This document shows, piece after piece, positions 32,921 through 42,567 of a stretch of DNA of 64,000 nt. This DNA comes from CBDCRK01 sp965220955 (GTDB taxonomy: Bacteria > Desulfobacterota > Binatia > Bin18 > CBDCRK01). The notes beneath the pieces are model-generated. The model made no database searches. It had not been told where the DNA came from and worked only from the letters and a program-made list of their open reading frames with translations. Each line of letters opens with the position of its first letter. Within the stretch, counting starts at the first letter, position 1. The translations under genes were made by a program, and so were the position numbers. The DNA lies in contig CBDCRK010000004.1 in NCBI GenBank assembly GCA_965220955.1, forward strand, positions 26,394 through 90,393, in the 5' to 3' direction.

Positions 32921-35149
32921 ATGGCAACATCAAAAATTACGTGGACAAAGATTGATGAAGCGCCGGCATTGGCAACATACGCTTTACTCCCTATTGTTCG
33001 GGCCTATACAAAAGGGTCCGGTATTGAGGTTGAAACAAGCGACATCTCTCTTGCCGGTAGAATCATTGCTAACTTTCCCGACAAACTGACCGAGGAGCAA
33101 AAAATTCCCGATTGTCTGAGGCAACTGGGTGAGCTGGCAGAGACTCCAGAGGCCAATATCATTAAGCTGCCGAATATCAGTGCTACCATTCCTCAGCTGC
33201 AAAGCACCATCAAGGAGCTGCAAGAAAAAGGATATGATATTCCTGACTATCCGGAAGAACCCAAAAACGATGCGGAGAGGGCCCTGCAAGCCAGATTTGC
33301 CACAGTTCTCGGTTCGGCCGTCAATCCTGTCCTGCGGGAAGGCAATTCTGATCGCAGAGCAGCGGTTTCAGTCAAGAAGTTTGCCCAAAAGAATCCTCAT
33401 AAAATGATGCAGGCCTGGCCGGAGACGGGGTCTAGGGCACGTGTTGCCCACATGGATCATAGTGATTTCTTCGAGAGTGAGAAATCCACCACAATGGCAA
33501 AAGCGAGCAATGTCCGGATCGAATTTATTGGCAATGATGGAAAGGTCACCGTCCTGAAAGAAAAGCTCTCTCTTCTTGAGGGTGAAGTCATCGATGCGTC
33601 CGTCATGAACGTGGCTGCGTTGCGTAAGTACTATGCTGAGCAGATGGAGGCGGCAAAGAAAGATGGGGCGTTACTGTCTTTGCACCTCAAAGCAACCATG
33701 ATGAAAGTCTCTGATCCCATCATGTTCGGTCACTGTGTGTCTGTGTACTACCAAGAGGCTCTCGACAAGCACGCAGATGTCCTCAAAGAGATCGGGGCCA
33801 ATGTCAACAATGGTCTGGCTGATGTTCTTGCCAAACTCGATCGGCTTCCCCCTGACAAAAAAGCCGAGATCGAAGCGGACATTGCCGCGGTGTATGAGAA
33901 TCGTCCGGCTCTTGCGATGGTCAATGCAAGAAGAGGCATCACCAATCTGCACGTCCCGAATGACATCATCGTTGATGCGTCCATGCCCAATGTTGTACGT
34001 GACGGTGGTCGGATGTGGAATAAGGACGACGAGCTGCAAGACTGTATCGCCATGGTGCCGGATCGTTGTTATGCGACCATGTATCGGGAAATTCTTGAAG
34101 ACGCGAAGAAGCATGGACAGTTTGACCCTGCAACAATGGGCAATGTCTCCAACGTCGGTCTGATGGCTCGGAAAGCGGAAGAGTACGGTTCTCATGACAA
34201 GACCTTCGAAGCGCCTGCTGACGGAAAGATTCGCGTTGTCGACGCTTCAGGTACCACGCTCCTTGAGCAGTCCGTGGAAGTCGGTGATATCTTCAGAATG
34301 AGCCAGACCAAAGATGCTCCTATCCAGGACTGGGTGAAGTTGGCAGTGAGAAGAGCAAAAGCGACCGGAGCACCGGCGATTTTCTGGCTAGACGAGCGCC
34401 GAGGACACGATAAGGAAATCATCAAGAAGGTGAACAAATATCTGCCGAATCATGACACCACAGGCCTTGACATTCGCATCATGAAGCCTCAAGAAGCGAT
34501 GAAGGTTTCCCTAGAAAGGATCCGGATAGGAGAAGATACGATTTCGGTTACGGGTAATGTTCTGCGTGATTACCTGACCGATCTGTTCCCGATTCTGGAG
34601 CTGGGAACCAGCGCACGGATGCTGTCGATTGTCCCTCTGCTGAATGGTGGCGGACTATTCGAGACAGGCGCTGGCGGTTCGGCTCCCAAGCATGTGCAGC
34701 AGTTCCTGCAAGAAGGTCACCTGAGATGGGATTCCCTGGGTGAGTACTGCGCTCTCGTCCCGTCCCTTGAGATGATAGCCGAAACCACCAAGAATGAAAA
34801 AGCAGCGATTTTGGCAGAGACGCTTGATCAAGCAGTCAGCAAATACTTTGAAAAGGCAAAGTCTCCTTCCCGTAAGGTGAATGAGATCGATAACAGAGGC
34901 AGCACCTTCTATCTTGCCATGTACTGGGCACAGGCGCTGGCTGCACAGAACAAAGATGCGTCAATGCAGGCTCGTTTTGCCAAGGTGGAAAAAAAACTCG
35001 AGGAGAATGAAGCCAAGATCACTGAAGAACTTCTCGCCGCTCAAGGCGAGCCTGTTGATATTGGTGGTTACTACCTCCCAGAGCCAATAAAGGCAACACA
35101 AACGATGCGTCCCAGCCCTACCTTTAACGAAATTATTGACGAGATGTAA
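32921..35149 (+). CDS. icd: Isocitrate dehydrogenase, monomeric NADP type
   Basis: Converts isocitrate to 2-oxoglutarate with NADP in the TCA cycle. The 742-residue length matches the monomeric family. Diagnostic segments are TWTKIDEAPALATYALLPIV at the start, LREGNSDRRAAVSVKKFAQ (substrate-binding Ser/Arg), MFGHCVSVYYQ, IIVDASMPNVVRDGG, and late NVLRDYLTDLFPILELGTSA, ETGAGGSAPKHV and IDNRGSTFYLAMYWAQAL. It stands alone with TATAAT at 32883-32888. The next gene begins 8 bp after its stop. Confidence 0.96.
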   Translation: MATSKITWTKIDEAPALATYALLPIVRAYTKGSGIEVETSDISLAGRIIANFPDKLTEEQKIPDCLRQLGELAETPEANIIKLPNISATIPQLQSTIKELQEKGYDIPDYPEEPKNDAERALQARFATVLGSAVNPVLREGNSDRRAAVSVKKFAQKNPHKMMQAWPETGSRARVAHMDHSDFFESEKSTTMAKASNVRIEFIGNDGKVTVLKEKLSLLEGEVIDASVMNVAALRKYYAEQMEAAKKDGALLSLHLKATMMKVSDPIMFGHCVSVYYQEALDKHADVLKEIGANVNNGLADVLAKLDRLPPDKKAEIEADIAAVYENRPALAMVNARRGITNLHVPNDIIVDASMPNVVRDGGRMWNKDDELQDCIAMVPDRCYATMYREILEDAKKHGQFDPATMGNVSNVGLMARKAEEYGSHDKTFEAPADGKIRVVDASGTTLLEQSVEVGDIFRMSQTKDAPIQDWVKLAVRRAKATGAPAIFWLDERRGHDKEIIKKVNKYLPNHDTTGLDIRIMKPQEAMKVSLERIRIGEDTISVTGNVLRDYLTDLFPILELGTSARMLSIVPLLNGGGLFETGAGGSAPKHVQQFLQEGHLRWDSLGEYCALVPSLEMIAETTKNEKAAILAETLDQAVSKYFEKAKSPSRKVNEIDNRGSTFYLAMYWAQALAAQNKDASMQARFAKVEKKLEENEAKITEELLAAQGEPVDIGGYYLPEPIKATQTMRPSPTFNEIIDEM

Positions 35150-35157
35150 ATGTAAAC

Positions 35158-35796
35158 ATGTACACCCCCAAAGCTTTTGCAGTCTCAGATGTGTCTGTGC
35201 TGAATGACTTTATGGTGAGCAATAGCTTTGCGACGCTCATCAGCACCGTGAACGGCCTTCCCTTCGCAACCCATCTGCCGCTGATTCTCGACCGCACTGA
35301 GTCGCCACAGGGGACCCTCTTGGGACACATGGCCCGCGCCAATCCGCATTGGCGTGCGTTCGATGGGCAGCAAGAAGCGCTCGCCATTTTTCACGGTCCT
35401 CATGCCTATATTTCGCCTAGTTGGTACACCACCTCCCCGGCTGTACCGACGTGGAACTATGCGGTTGTGCATGTGTCCGGCGCGCCTCGGGTTGTCGATG
35501 ATATAGAGTGGTTATCTCGCTTTGTAGATCGCCTGGTGACCATCTACGAAGCGGGGCGGGCACAGCCGTGGCTCGGAGTGCTCCCAGCCGAATTCAAGAG
35601 CGATTTGCTGAAAGCGATTGTGGGCTTTGCCATGCCCATTGAGCGAGTGGAAGGGAAGTTCAAATTGGGCCAGAACCGTCCAGTGGCAGACCAGCAAGGC
35701 GTCGTGCGCCATCTGGAAGCCAGTACCGATCCCGTGGCGCAAGCCTTAGGGGTACTGACGAAGAGCCATCTGAGCTGGGACGATGAGGCCCGCTAA
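35158..35796 (+). CDS. PaiB-like FMN-binding protein
   Basis: A 212-residue protein of the FMN_bind_2/PaiB family, sometimes called FMN-binding negative transcriptional regulators. It has HLPLILDRTESPQGTLLGHM, ALAIFHGPHAYISPSWYTT, VPTWNYAVVHVSG and VEGKFKLGQNRP, typical for the split-barrel flavin fold. Its stop codon lies inside an attC-like site, as expected for an integron cassette. It starts only 8 bp after icd, so it may be the first gene of the cassette array. Confidence 0.88.
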   Translation: MYTPKAFAVSDVSVLNDFMVSNSFATLISTVNGLPFATHLPLILDRTESPQGTLLGHMARANPHWRAFDGQQEALAIFHGPHAYISPSWYTTSPAVPTWNYAVVHVSGAPRVVDDIEWLSRFVDRLVTIYEAGRAQPWLGVLPAEFKSDLLKAIVGFAMPIERVEGKFKLGQNRPVADQQGVVRHLEASTDPVAQALGVLTKSHLSWDDEAR

Positions 35797-35888
35797 CCAT
35801 GCGCTGCATCGCATCACCGCCATGTGGCGGCTTGGGGGAACCTGAAAGGACACATCTTGGCGGCTCGCGGTGAGCTGGGCCGTTAGGC
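35791..35888 (+). other. attC-like recombination site 1
   Basis: Box CGCTAAC (35791-35797) covers the paiB-like stop and GTTAGGC (35882-35888) closes the site. Between them GC-A-TCACCGC pairs with GCGGTGA-GC, giving a stem with one unpaired A, as attC folds do. The 98-bp length is normal for attC. Confidence 0.65.
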
Positions 35889-35924
35889 TGCAAAAACCAA
35901 TGGGTTGGAAGGTGTCTAACTGAA

Positions 35925-36938
35925 ATGTCTGCGGAGAATGCCACTATCGATCAGGCGATCGCATGCCATGCAACAGGTCAGCTGAACGAGGCCCTCAAGC
36001 TCTACGTGCAGGCACTCCAAATAAATCCGCGGAACCAGGTTGCAGCAGACCTCATATCGGCCATACTACGGACACACTTCGAATTGGCACTCATGTTGAT
36101 GAAAGTGGGGCGTAACAAGGAAGCGATTCTGAGCTTCCAGCGTGTCCTTGCAATACAACCTGATGAGTCTGTTGTACATGCGTATCTCAGTCGACTCTTC
36201 ATCTCGTGTCATGATTTACAACAGGCCACTATTCACCTCCACCACTATCTCCGTTTGGTACCGGAGGATCCCATCGGGGCCAGGATGCTCCTCGCCTATA
36301 CTGGCGCAGAGGCGATCCCGGAAAGGCCCGCGCCATCCTACATTCAACGCTTCTACGACAATTACGCGAACTCTTACGATCAGAAGCTGGTCAACGGCCT
36401 GCAGTACCAATCTCCACAAATTATCCTTGCGGCATTACAGAAGCACTGCCAAGAAAAAGTCGATATTCTTGACCTTGGTTGCGGTACCGGCTTATGCGGT
36501 CAAGCTGTGCAACAGATGGCAAAGCGCCTTGATGGTGTGGATTTATCACCACAGATGCTCGCCAAAGCGAAACAGCTCAATATCTATAACCAGCTAGAGG
36601 TTGCAGACATCTACCCATTCCTGGAGAAAAAAGCAGGGTGTTATGATGTGATTGTTGCCGCTGGCTTATTTGAGCATATTGGTAACCCCCGTCAAGTTTT
36701 CACTGCTGCGTTCAGAGCACTGAAGGACCGTGGCTTCTTCATTTTTACGGCCGAAGACAACCGGACTCAGGACCTGAGCGTGAACAGCTCCGGTTACTAC
36801 ATGCATAGCCGACGCTACCTGGAAGAGCGAGCGACTCGGTGCGGCTTCACCGTCAATTCTCTTGAACCGGCTGTGATGTGGATTGAAAACGGCACACCAG
36901 TACAGGGACTCTCTGTTGTTCTCAGCAAGCCCCAATAA
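35925..36938 (+). CDS. TPR-methyltransferase (SAM-dependent)
   Basis: A 337-residue protein. Residues 1-110 contain TPR-like helices (AIACHATGQLNEALKLYVQA; MLMKVGRNKEAILSFQRVLA). Residues 140-330 form a class I methyltransferase with motif I VDILDLGCGTGLCGQAV, VDLSPQMLAKAKQL and YDVIVAAGLFEHIGNPRQVF. Such TPR-linked methyltransferases act on small molecules or proteins; the target here is unknown. It sits 36 bp after attC site 1 in the cassette region, so it is probably mobile. Confidence 0.85.
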   Translation: MSAENATIDQAIACHATGQLNEALKLYVQALQINPRNQVAADLISAILRTHFELALMLMKVGRNKEAILSFQRVLAIQPDESVVHAYLSRLFISCHDLQQATIHLHHYLRLVPEDPIGARMLLAYTGAEAIPERPAPSYIQRFYDNYANSYDQKLVNGLQYQSPQIILAALQKHCQEKVDILDLGCGTGLCGQAVQQMAKRLDGVDLSPQMLAKAKQLNIYNQLEVADIYPFLEKKAGCYDVIVAAGLFEHIGNPRQVFTAAFRALKDRGFFIFTAEDNRTQDLSVNSSGYYMHSRRYLEERATRCGFTVNSLEPAVMWIENGTPVQGLSVVLSKPQ

Positions 36939-37081
36939 TGTAAAGAGAGCCAGCCAGGAGCATGGGAATAAGGGACGTTATACCCCACCAATATTAGGCG
37001 CCACCGCAAGGGAGGAAGCATGGTTCAAGGGGCTCCAATGGGTCCTTCTGGTAGGGTGTCGATTACTATCAGGGAGCAAGT

Positions 37082-38965
37082 ATGGCCGAAACGACGTTCG
37101 ACAGCACAAAAAGATCGCTGCGAGAGCTTATGACAAAGGCGGAATCCGGGGCAATTCAACTTCCAGATTTTCAGCGCGGCTGGGTCTGGGGTGATGAGGA
37201 CATTCGCGGCCTTCTCGCATCTATTTCTCAGTCATTCCCAGTGGGCGCACTGATGACGCTCGAGACCGGCGGCAAGATCAACTTCAAACCGCGCCCAGTA
37301 GAGGGTGCGCCAACCTACGCCCACTCGGCAACGCCCGAGGCGCTTCTTCTTGACGGTCAACAGCGCATCACTTCGCTATTTCAGACGACGCTTCGCCGAG
37401 TCGTTGTCGAAACAGTCAATGCGAAGAAGAACGCAATCAAGCGCTGGTATTACATCAATATCGAGAAGGCCCTCGATCCGGACGCAGACCGAGAGGAAGC
37501 TATTATCGGTCTCCCGGACAACAAACGCCTAACTAGCAATTTCGGACGCGACGTGCACCTCGACCTATCTACTCCCGAAGCCGAATTCGAGAACTTGATG
37601 TTTCCGGTCAACCAAATCTTCAACGACCGAGATTGGGAGCATGGCTTCGAAGATTACTGGCGAGACTGCGGAGACCCTGACAAGCGCAGCGTCTATCGGA
37701 AATTCTATGAAGAGGTCATCCGCGCATTCGATCACTACCAGCTGCCCGTGATCACTCTTGCCAAGGAAACGCCGAAGCAGGCGGTGTGTCTGGTATTCGA
37801 AAAGGTCAACACCGGTGGCAAGAAACTCGACGCTTTCGAGCTTCTGACGGCCATCTACGCTGCGGATGAATTCGAGCTGCGCAAAGACTGGCATGGCGAC
37901 CCAAAGACGGATGTCGAAGGCCGTCTTGTCCGTCTCTGCAAATACGACACTCTGAAAGAGATCGCCAGCACGGACTTCCTGCAAGCGCTCGCGCTACTCA
38001 GTACCCGCAACCGTCGTCGTGGTGCGGAACGGGAAGGGCGGATAGGAAGGGAGCTTCCCGCCGTTTCCTGCACGCGGGCAGCAATTCTCGATCTACCCCT
38101 CAGTGATTACAGGCGCTACGCAGACCAGGTCGAACATGGATTCGTTCTCGCTGCTCGTTTCCTGAGAACTCAAAAGATCTACCGTGTCAAAGACGTTCCC
38201 TACAGGACACAGATAGTTCCGCTCGCCTCTGTTCTTTCCGATCTTGGCGATCTCTGGGATCAAGAGACGGTCAAGGCCAAGATCCGGCAATGGTTCTGGT
38301 GTGGCATTTTTGGAGAACTCTACGGTTCCGCCATTGAGACCCGTTTCGCCAAAGACTTCATTGAAGTCCGCAACTGGATCGACGGTGGCGCGAAGCCAGA
38401 AACGGTCAACGAAGCGAACTTTCAACCCGACCGCCTCGACACTATGCGCATGCGACAATCCGCAGCCTACAAGGGCGTTCATGCGCTTCTGATGCGCGCG
38501 GGTGCACGGGACCTTCGTTCGGGTCAGACTATCGACGACACAGTGTTCTGGGATGAGAATGTCGATATCCATCACATCTTTCCGCAGGCTTGGTGCAAAA
38601 AGGCAGGTATTCCGAAGGTCTACGATGCCGTCGCAAACAAGACCCCGCTTACGCGATTGACCAACCAGATCATAGGAGACGCCGCGCCGTCGGAATATCT
38701 CTCGAAACTTGTTGGACAGGGCGCGATCGATCACGCAACACTTGATGAGTGCCTCGCGTCTCACATGATCAATGTCCCACTCCTGCGTGCCGACGACTTC
38801 GAGGCGTTTTATCGTTCGCGCAAGACCGCGCTTTTATGTCTCATTTCCGAGGCCATGGGCAAGTCCACCGACGAAGGCATGGTTCTGGACGAAGATGAAG
38901 GGGATGTAGTCCTGGAACCCGAAGAGGCCATCGAGAGCCAGCGTGATGGAGTACCGGGTCATTAG
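37082..38965 (+). CDS. DUF262/DUF1524 (GmrSD-like) nuclease protein
   Basis: A 627-residue protein. The N-terminal DUF262 part has LPDFQRGWVWGDEDIRGLL (27-45) and the motif LLLDGQQRITSLFQ (88-101), which binds or hydrolyses a nucleotide in GmrS. The C-terminal DUF1524 part carries an HNH-type nuclease site, VDIHHIFPQAWC (about 494-505). GmrSD enzymes cut modified phage DNA, so this is likely an antiphage type IV restriction gene. It lies in the cassette region. No attC site is seen directly after it; a group II intron tail follows instead. Confidence 0.85.
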   Translation: MAETTFDSTKRSLRELMTKAESGAIQLPDFQRGWVWGDEDIRGLLASISQSFPVGALMTLETGGKINFKPRPVEGAPTYAHSATPEALLLDGQQRITSLFQTTLRRVVVETVNAKKNAIKRWYYINIEKALDPDADREEAIIGLPDNKRLTSNFGRDVHLDLSTPEAEFENLMFPVNQIFNDRDWEHGFEDYWRDCGDPDKRSVYRKFYEEVIRAFDHYQLPVITLAKETPKQAVCLVFEKVNTGGKKLDAFELLTAIYAADEFELRKDWHGDPKTDVEGRLVRLCKYDTLKEIASTDFLQALALLSTRNRRRGAEREGRIGRELPAVSCTRAAILDLPLSDYRRYADQVEHGFVLAARFLRTQKIYRVKDVPYRTQIVPLASVLSDLGDLWDQETVKAKIRQWFWCGIFGELYGSAIETRFAKDFIEVRNWIDGGAKPETVNEANFQPDRLDTMRMRQSAAYKGVHALLMRAGARDLRSGQTIDDTVFWDENVDIHHIFPQAWCKKAGIPKVYDAVANKTPLTRLTNQIIGDAAPSEYLSKLVGQGAIDHATLDECLASHMINVPLLRADDFEAFYRSRKTALLCLISEAMGKSTDEGMVLDEDEGDVVLEPEEAIESQRDGVPGH

Positions 38966-38980
38966 GACTCGGCGAAGCTG

Positions 38981-39312
38981 GTGTGCGAGTTATGTCGCGC
39001 ACGATATTCGGCTCAGGCATTCGGGAATGTGTCTTGTGTCAACTGTGAAGCATGCGAATGTCATTTTACACTCACGTACTTGAGCGGCTGGCCTAGCTAT
39101 CATCTGGTGTGGCCCATCCACGGTGGCTTGAACCGTGCGGAGAACCGGGTACTGCTCCATCCCAACTGCCACGCCCAGGTCCATAGCCAAGGATTGACCG
39201 TGGTGAAACCGCGTCCACAAGTAGGTGTTAGCAAGGCTTGAGCTGCCTGAGGGAGAACTTTCACGAGCAGTTCTGAGGGGGCTTGGCGGGAGCAATCTCG
39301 CCCGGCTACCCG
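38981..39312 (+). mobile_element. 3' remnant of a group II intron (maturase tail plus domains V-VI)
   Basis: The 86-residue frame at 38981-39241 ends YLSGWPSYHL...ENRVLLHPNCHAQVHSQGLT and VVKPRPQVGVSKA, which is the C-terminal HNH part of intron-encoded maturases. The rest of the maturase is missing. Just after it, 39240-39273 folds as domain V (GAGCTGC with GCAGTTC). GGCGGGA-GCAA-TCTCGCC (39285-39302) is a domain-VI-like hairpin, and the end motif CTACCCG stands at about 39306-39312. A 5'-truncated intron copy is the best reading. Its place in an integron cassette cluster suits group IIC-attC introns. Confidence 0.75.
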
Positions 39313-39537
39313 GCGGGCGGTCCGCAAGGGCTGTCCCTACCGCGACGAAAGCACCGGGTGGGACTTCATGGAGGAGTTTTGGTTGTTGACTTCTCGTCAC
39401 GTCAGGCATAAAGGTCTGCGTAATGACGCCCTGAGATTGCTGATAACGGGCAGTAGGCAAAACTGCCTGAAAACCCTGCCAATATCACATTATCAGGGCA
39501 AAATGGCAAGTGAATCAATGGTTAGCCAACAATCGCT

Positions 39538-40776
39538 ATGGGGGGTCGCATGGGCACATTGCAAAGCGCGCTCGACCAAACACTGCAGCATGCTCCTTAT
39601 CAGCTCCTTGCTGACATAGTGTCGGACAAAATAGCCGCGCAAGATGTAACGTTGACCGCCCGCGAGCGTGAACAGTTGCTCAACCATATCAGGTCGGACT
39701 CCGACGACGTCTTCTGTCTCCGGAGATGGCGCTGGTGGGAGAACCAGCAATTAAAAATCGAGCTCACGGAAGAGGATGCTGAAGCGGTCCATGATCACTT
39801 CACCGAGTTCATTGATACTCAATTGCCGGAATTGATCGCCTCGGCGGTCGAGGACCTGTCGGTCAGTATTCTTCTCACGCTCCATCGTAATTGGCGAGCA
39901 GAATTGCGGCGTCAGGCCCGAGAGCGTCGGGGTTTCGACAAACGCCTGCAACAGCGGTGGGGTGAGGCAATCAGCCTTCTACGCATGATGCTCACGGTTT
40001 CCCGAGAGCTTGGCGAAATGACGCGCAACTCGATCGCAGATGATCCAGATTTCGCATCTCCCCACCTTCTGGACGTGCTCACACGCTTACATGCACGAGC
40101 ATGCCAGGTGACGGATGAGATAGCGTGTCTTCTCACCTCCGGTTTCGCGGATGGGGCCATAGCGCGCTGGCGGACGCTCCACGAGATCGCGATTGTCGCC
40201 TTCTTCGTCCAAGAGCACGGCGAGGACCTTGCCAGACGGTACACTGACCACCAAGTGGTCGAGTCGTTCCAGGCGGCCAAGGACTACCGCGAGTGCTCGG
40301 AGCGGCTGGGCTACGAGCCCATGACAGAATCCGAGTTCGATGAGATCCGACAAGCATACGAGGAGATAGTCCAGCGCTACGGAGGTATGTTCAAGACGCA
40401 ATATGGCTGGGCGGCTGATGCTCTGGGTCACAATCGGCCTTCACTGAAAGACATCGAACGATCCGCTGGAATCGATCACCTCAGAGCGCACTACAGACTG
40501 GCGAGCCATAATATCCACGCCAATCCCAAAGGTGTGTTTTTCAAGCTTGGCTTGTTCGAGGAAGTCGACGTGCTTCTTGCCGGTCCCAGCAATGCCGGTT
40601 TGGCAGGCCCAGGTCATAATGCCGCAATCTCGCTTTTGCATGTCTCTGTCGCCCAGGGACTGATTCAGCCGAATTTCGATTCACTTGTTGGTTTACGGAT
40701 ACTGAGCAGACTGACAGACGAGATAGGCGAGGCCTTTCATAGAGCCCATCGGCAACTCGAAGAGGAAGCTGACTAA
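39538..40776 (+). CDS. DUF5677-domain protein
   Basis: The 412-residue product (ATG 39538 or 39550) is mostly alpha-helical. The DUF5677-type core is GFADGAIARWRTLHEIAIVA (about 201-220) and HYRLASHNIHANPKGVFFKL. The His and Arg residues in these motifs are conserved in the family, whose function is unknown. No signal peptide or membrane segment is seen. It is followed at once by the best attC site in the window, so it is a gene cassette. Confidence 0.75.
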   Translation: MGGRMGTLQSALDQTLQHAPYQLLADIVSDKIAAQDVTLTAREREQLLNHIRSDSDDVFCLRRWRWWENQQLKIELTEEDAEAVHDHFTEFIDTQLPELIASAVEDLSVSILLTLHRNWRAELRRQARERRGFDKRLQQRWGEAISLLRMMLTVSRELGEMTRNSIADDPDFASPHLLDVLTRLHARACQVTDEIACLLTSGFADGAIARWRTLHEIAIVAFFVQEHGEDLARRYTDHQVVESFQAAKDYRECSERLGYEPMTESEFDEIRQAYEEIVQRYGGMFKTQYGWAADALGHNRPSLKDIERSAGIDHLRAHYRLASHNIHANPKGVFFKLGLFEEVDVLLAGPSNAGLAGPGHNAAISLLHVSVAQGLIQPNFDSLVGLRILSRLTDEIGEAFHRAHRQLEEEAD

Positions 40777-40875
40777 CAGGCTAATCAAGCTGACGAGCAA
40801 ACCGCGTGGCGGTTCTTCAGCGTTTCCTGTAGTTCTATGGCCCGGTTTGCTCGCAGCTTATCGGCAGCGTTAGCC
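40771..40875 (+). other. attC recombination site 2
   Basis: GACTAAC (40771-40777) overlaps the DUF5677 stop and GTTAGCC (40869-40875) closes the 105-bp site. Arms 40787-40804 (AAGCTG-A-CGAGCAAACCG) and 40843-40859 (CGGTTTGCTCGCAGCTT) pair over 17 bp with a single extrahelical A. This is the classic attC architecture of integron cassettes. Confidence 0.9.
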
Positions 40876-40895
40876 GGGGGTCGGAGGTCCGAATC

Positions 40896-41454
40896 ATGAT
40901 CCGAGTAGACGTCTTATTCTGCACAGTTTTTCTGCTAGTTGCTATTATGGAGCCGGCATGGGCGGCCCCTGGCGACAAGCTCTACATCCAGAAGAACGGT
41001 GTGAACGTACGTACCGGCCCGGGCACGAACAATCCCGTTCTACTCAAGCTCAACAAAGGACACGAGCTCATTGAGTTCTCGTCAGGGCAAGTGGATCAAC
41101 GTCGGAATTGCCCGAACAGGTGGGAAGGACGATTGGATTCATTCCTCCTTGGTTGCGTCCATGTCCCCAGGAGGTACGACAGTCGCCCCCGCTGATTCTC
41201 GTTTCGACGCCTTCGTACGTGACGTCGAGAAACTGAACAACAAGGTCAAACCCATCTCGGGCTTTCCCTTCTTTACCAGGGTGGAGAACCTCGGCGATGG
41301 CATCGTTCAACTCACGGCACCGCGGAACGGTCGCGAGAGCAACCTCAATACGCTCTTCAACCTCTGGTCTGCACACGAAGCGTCGGGGCTGCCTATCGCT
41401 GTCTACATTGTTGATTCCCAAGGCAATATCGTCATGAAGAAGGCGCGCCGTTGA
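40896..41454 (+). pseudogene. Exported SH3-like domain protein, one frameshift
   Basis: Starts MIRVDVLFCTVFLLVAIMEP with a signal peptide (cut near AWA). It has an SH3b-like stretch VRTGPGTNNPVLLKLNKGHE and continues after a frame change near 41076-41082 with RQGKWINVGIARTGGKDDWI, the end of an SH3 repeat, then a C-terminal part with PISGFPFFTRVENLGDGIVQ. Dropping one base restores GHELIEFRQGKW. It is a cassette between attC sites 2 and 3. A sequencing slip cannot be excluded. Confidence 0.75.
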
Positions 41455-41462
41455 AGGCCAAT

Positions 41463-41560
41463 GGCTAACAAGGAGATGGAGCTGACGGGTGACAGCATGG
41501 TTTTTTCTCCAAATCGACCGTCTCATTCCTGTCACTCGCCGCTCATCTCTGACGTTAGGT
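41463..41560 (+). other. attC recombination site 3
   Basis: GGCTAAC (41463-41469) and GTTAGGT (41554-41560) flank 98 bp. Arms GAGATG-G-AGC...GTGACAG and CTGTCAC...GCTCATCTC pair with an unpaired G and an internal mismatch loop, as in attC. It lies just after the SH3 gene. Confidence 0.85.
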
Positions 41561-41618
41561 TCACATTACTAAAGGGTTCAAAGCTGTCCATAAGATCACC
41601 TCAGGTTCTGGAGCATTG

Positions 41619-42497
41619 ATGGAAACGCCACAGTTCTACGAATTCATGAATCCTACTTTACAAGCGATGCGCACAGGCGGCGGAACCCTGACAAACGGGG
41701 AGATCGTCGAGGCGGTCGTGACCCTCATGCAGTTGCCAGATGAGGTACTCGACCGCAAACAACACGGCCACAATCTCGGCGAGGTTGAGTATCAAATAGC
41801 CTGGGCAAAGTCGTATCTCAAGAAAGCCGGCTACCTCACGCAGAGTGCCCGAGGGGTCTGGGCTTTGACGCCCCAAGGCAAAGAGACGGACAGCGTGGAT
41901 GGGCGAGCGCTCATGACCGAGATACGCCGAGAGTATGTCGCCCGCCGGAAGGAAAAATCCACCCTCCAAGCCTCTCAGGAACCACCGGAGAAAAGTGACG
42001 AGGAGGCGTCGGCAGAGGAGGAAATCGAGGAAGAACTCGGTTGGAAGCAACACGTGCTGGCAACCATCCTGACGATGTCCCCGGATGCCTTTGAACGTCT
42101 CAGCCAACGTCTGCTGCGTGAGTGTGGGTTCACCCAGGTGGAGGTCACGGGGCGATCGGGGGATGGCGGTATTGACGGCAAAGGGGTGTTGCGGCTTGGT
42201 GGGCTCATCAACTTTCAGGTGGTCTTTCAAAGCAAGCGCTATGCTGGCACGGTGAGTGCGAGTACGGTTCGGGACTTTCGCGGTGCCATGATTGGGCGGG
42301 CAGACAAAGGGCTCATCCTCTCCACCGGGACCTTCAGCCGCGATGCACGTGCCGAGGCCATCCGCGATGGAGCACCGGCCATCGACCTCGTGGATGGACA
42401 GGAATTGGCCGACCTCCTCAAGAAATACGAACTCGGGGTCAAGACAGTCATGGTAGAAAGGGTCGCAGTGGACGTGGATTGGTTCAATACGATCTAA
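41619..42497 (+). CDS. Mrr-like restriction endonuclease
   Basis: 292 residues from the ATG at 41619. The N-terminal part resembles the Mrr winged-helix domain (LGEVEYQIAWAKSYLKKAGY, LTPQGKE). The C-terminal part is a PD-(D/E)xK nuclease: LSQRLLRECGFTQVEVTGRS, GDGGIDGKGVL with the catalytic Asp, and VVFQSKRY with the Q-x-K pair. Mrr cuts methylated DNA; here it is likely another antiphage cassette. A linker EEASAEEEIEEEL is acidic and flexible. Confidence 0.93.
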   Translation: METPQFYEFMNPTLQAMRTGGGTLTNGEIVEAVVTLMQLPDEVLDRKQHGHNLGEVEYQIAWAKSYLKKAGYLTQSARGVWALTPQGKETDSVDGRALMTEIRREYVARRKEKSTLQASQEPPEKSDEEASAEEEIEEELGWKQHVLATILTMSPDAFERLSQRLLRECGFTQVEVTGRSGDGGIDGKGVLRLGGLINFQVVFQSKRYAGTVSASTVRDFRGAMIGRADKGLILSTGTFSRDARAEAIRDGAPAIDLVDGQELADLLKKYELGVKTVMVERVAVDVDWFNTI

Positions 42498-42567
42498 GAG
42501 TGACGTGAACCTGGCAAGACAGAGGTCGGGACGGAATCGATTTTCTTCGACGTTCTGCAGTAGCTTA

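Noticed and set aside
36939..37081. attC site between the methyltransferase and the DUF262 gene
   Set aside because: GTTATAC and TATTAGGC are present but no paired arms or matching left box; not supported.
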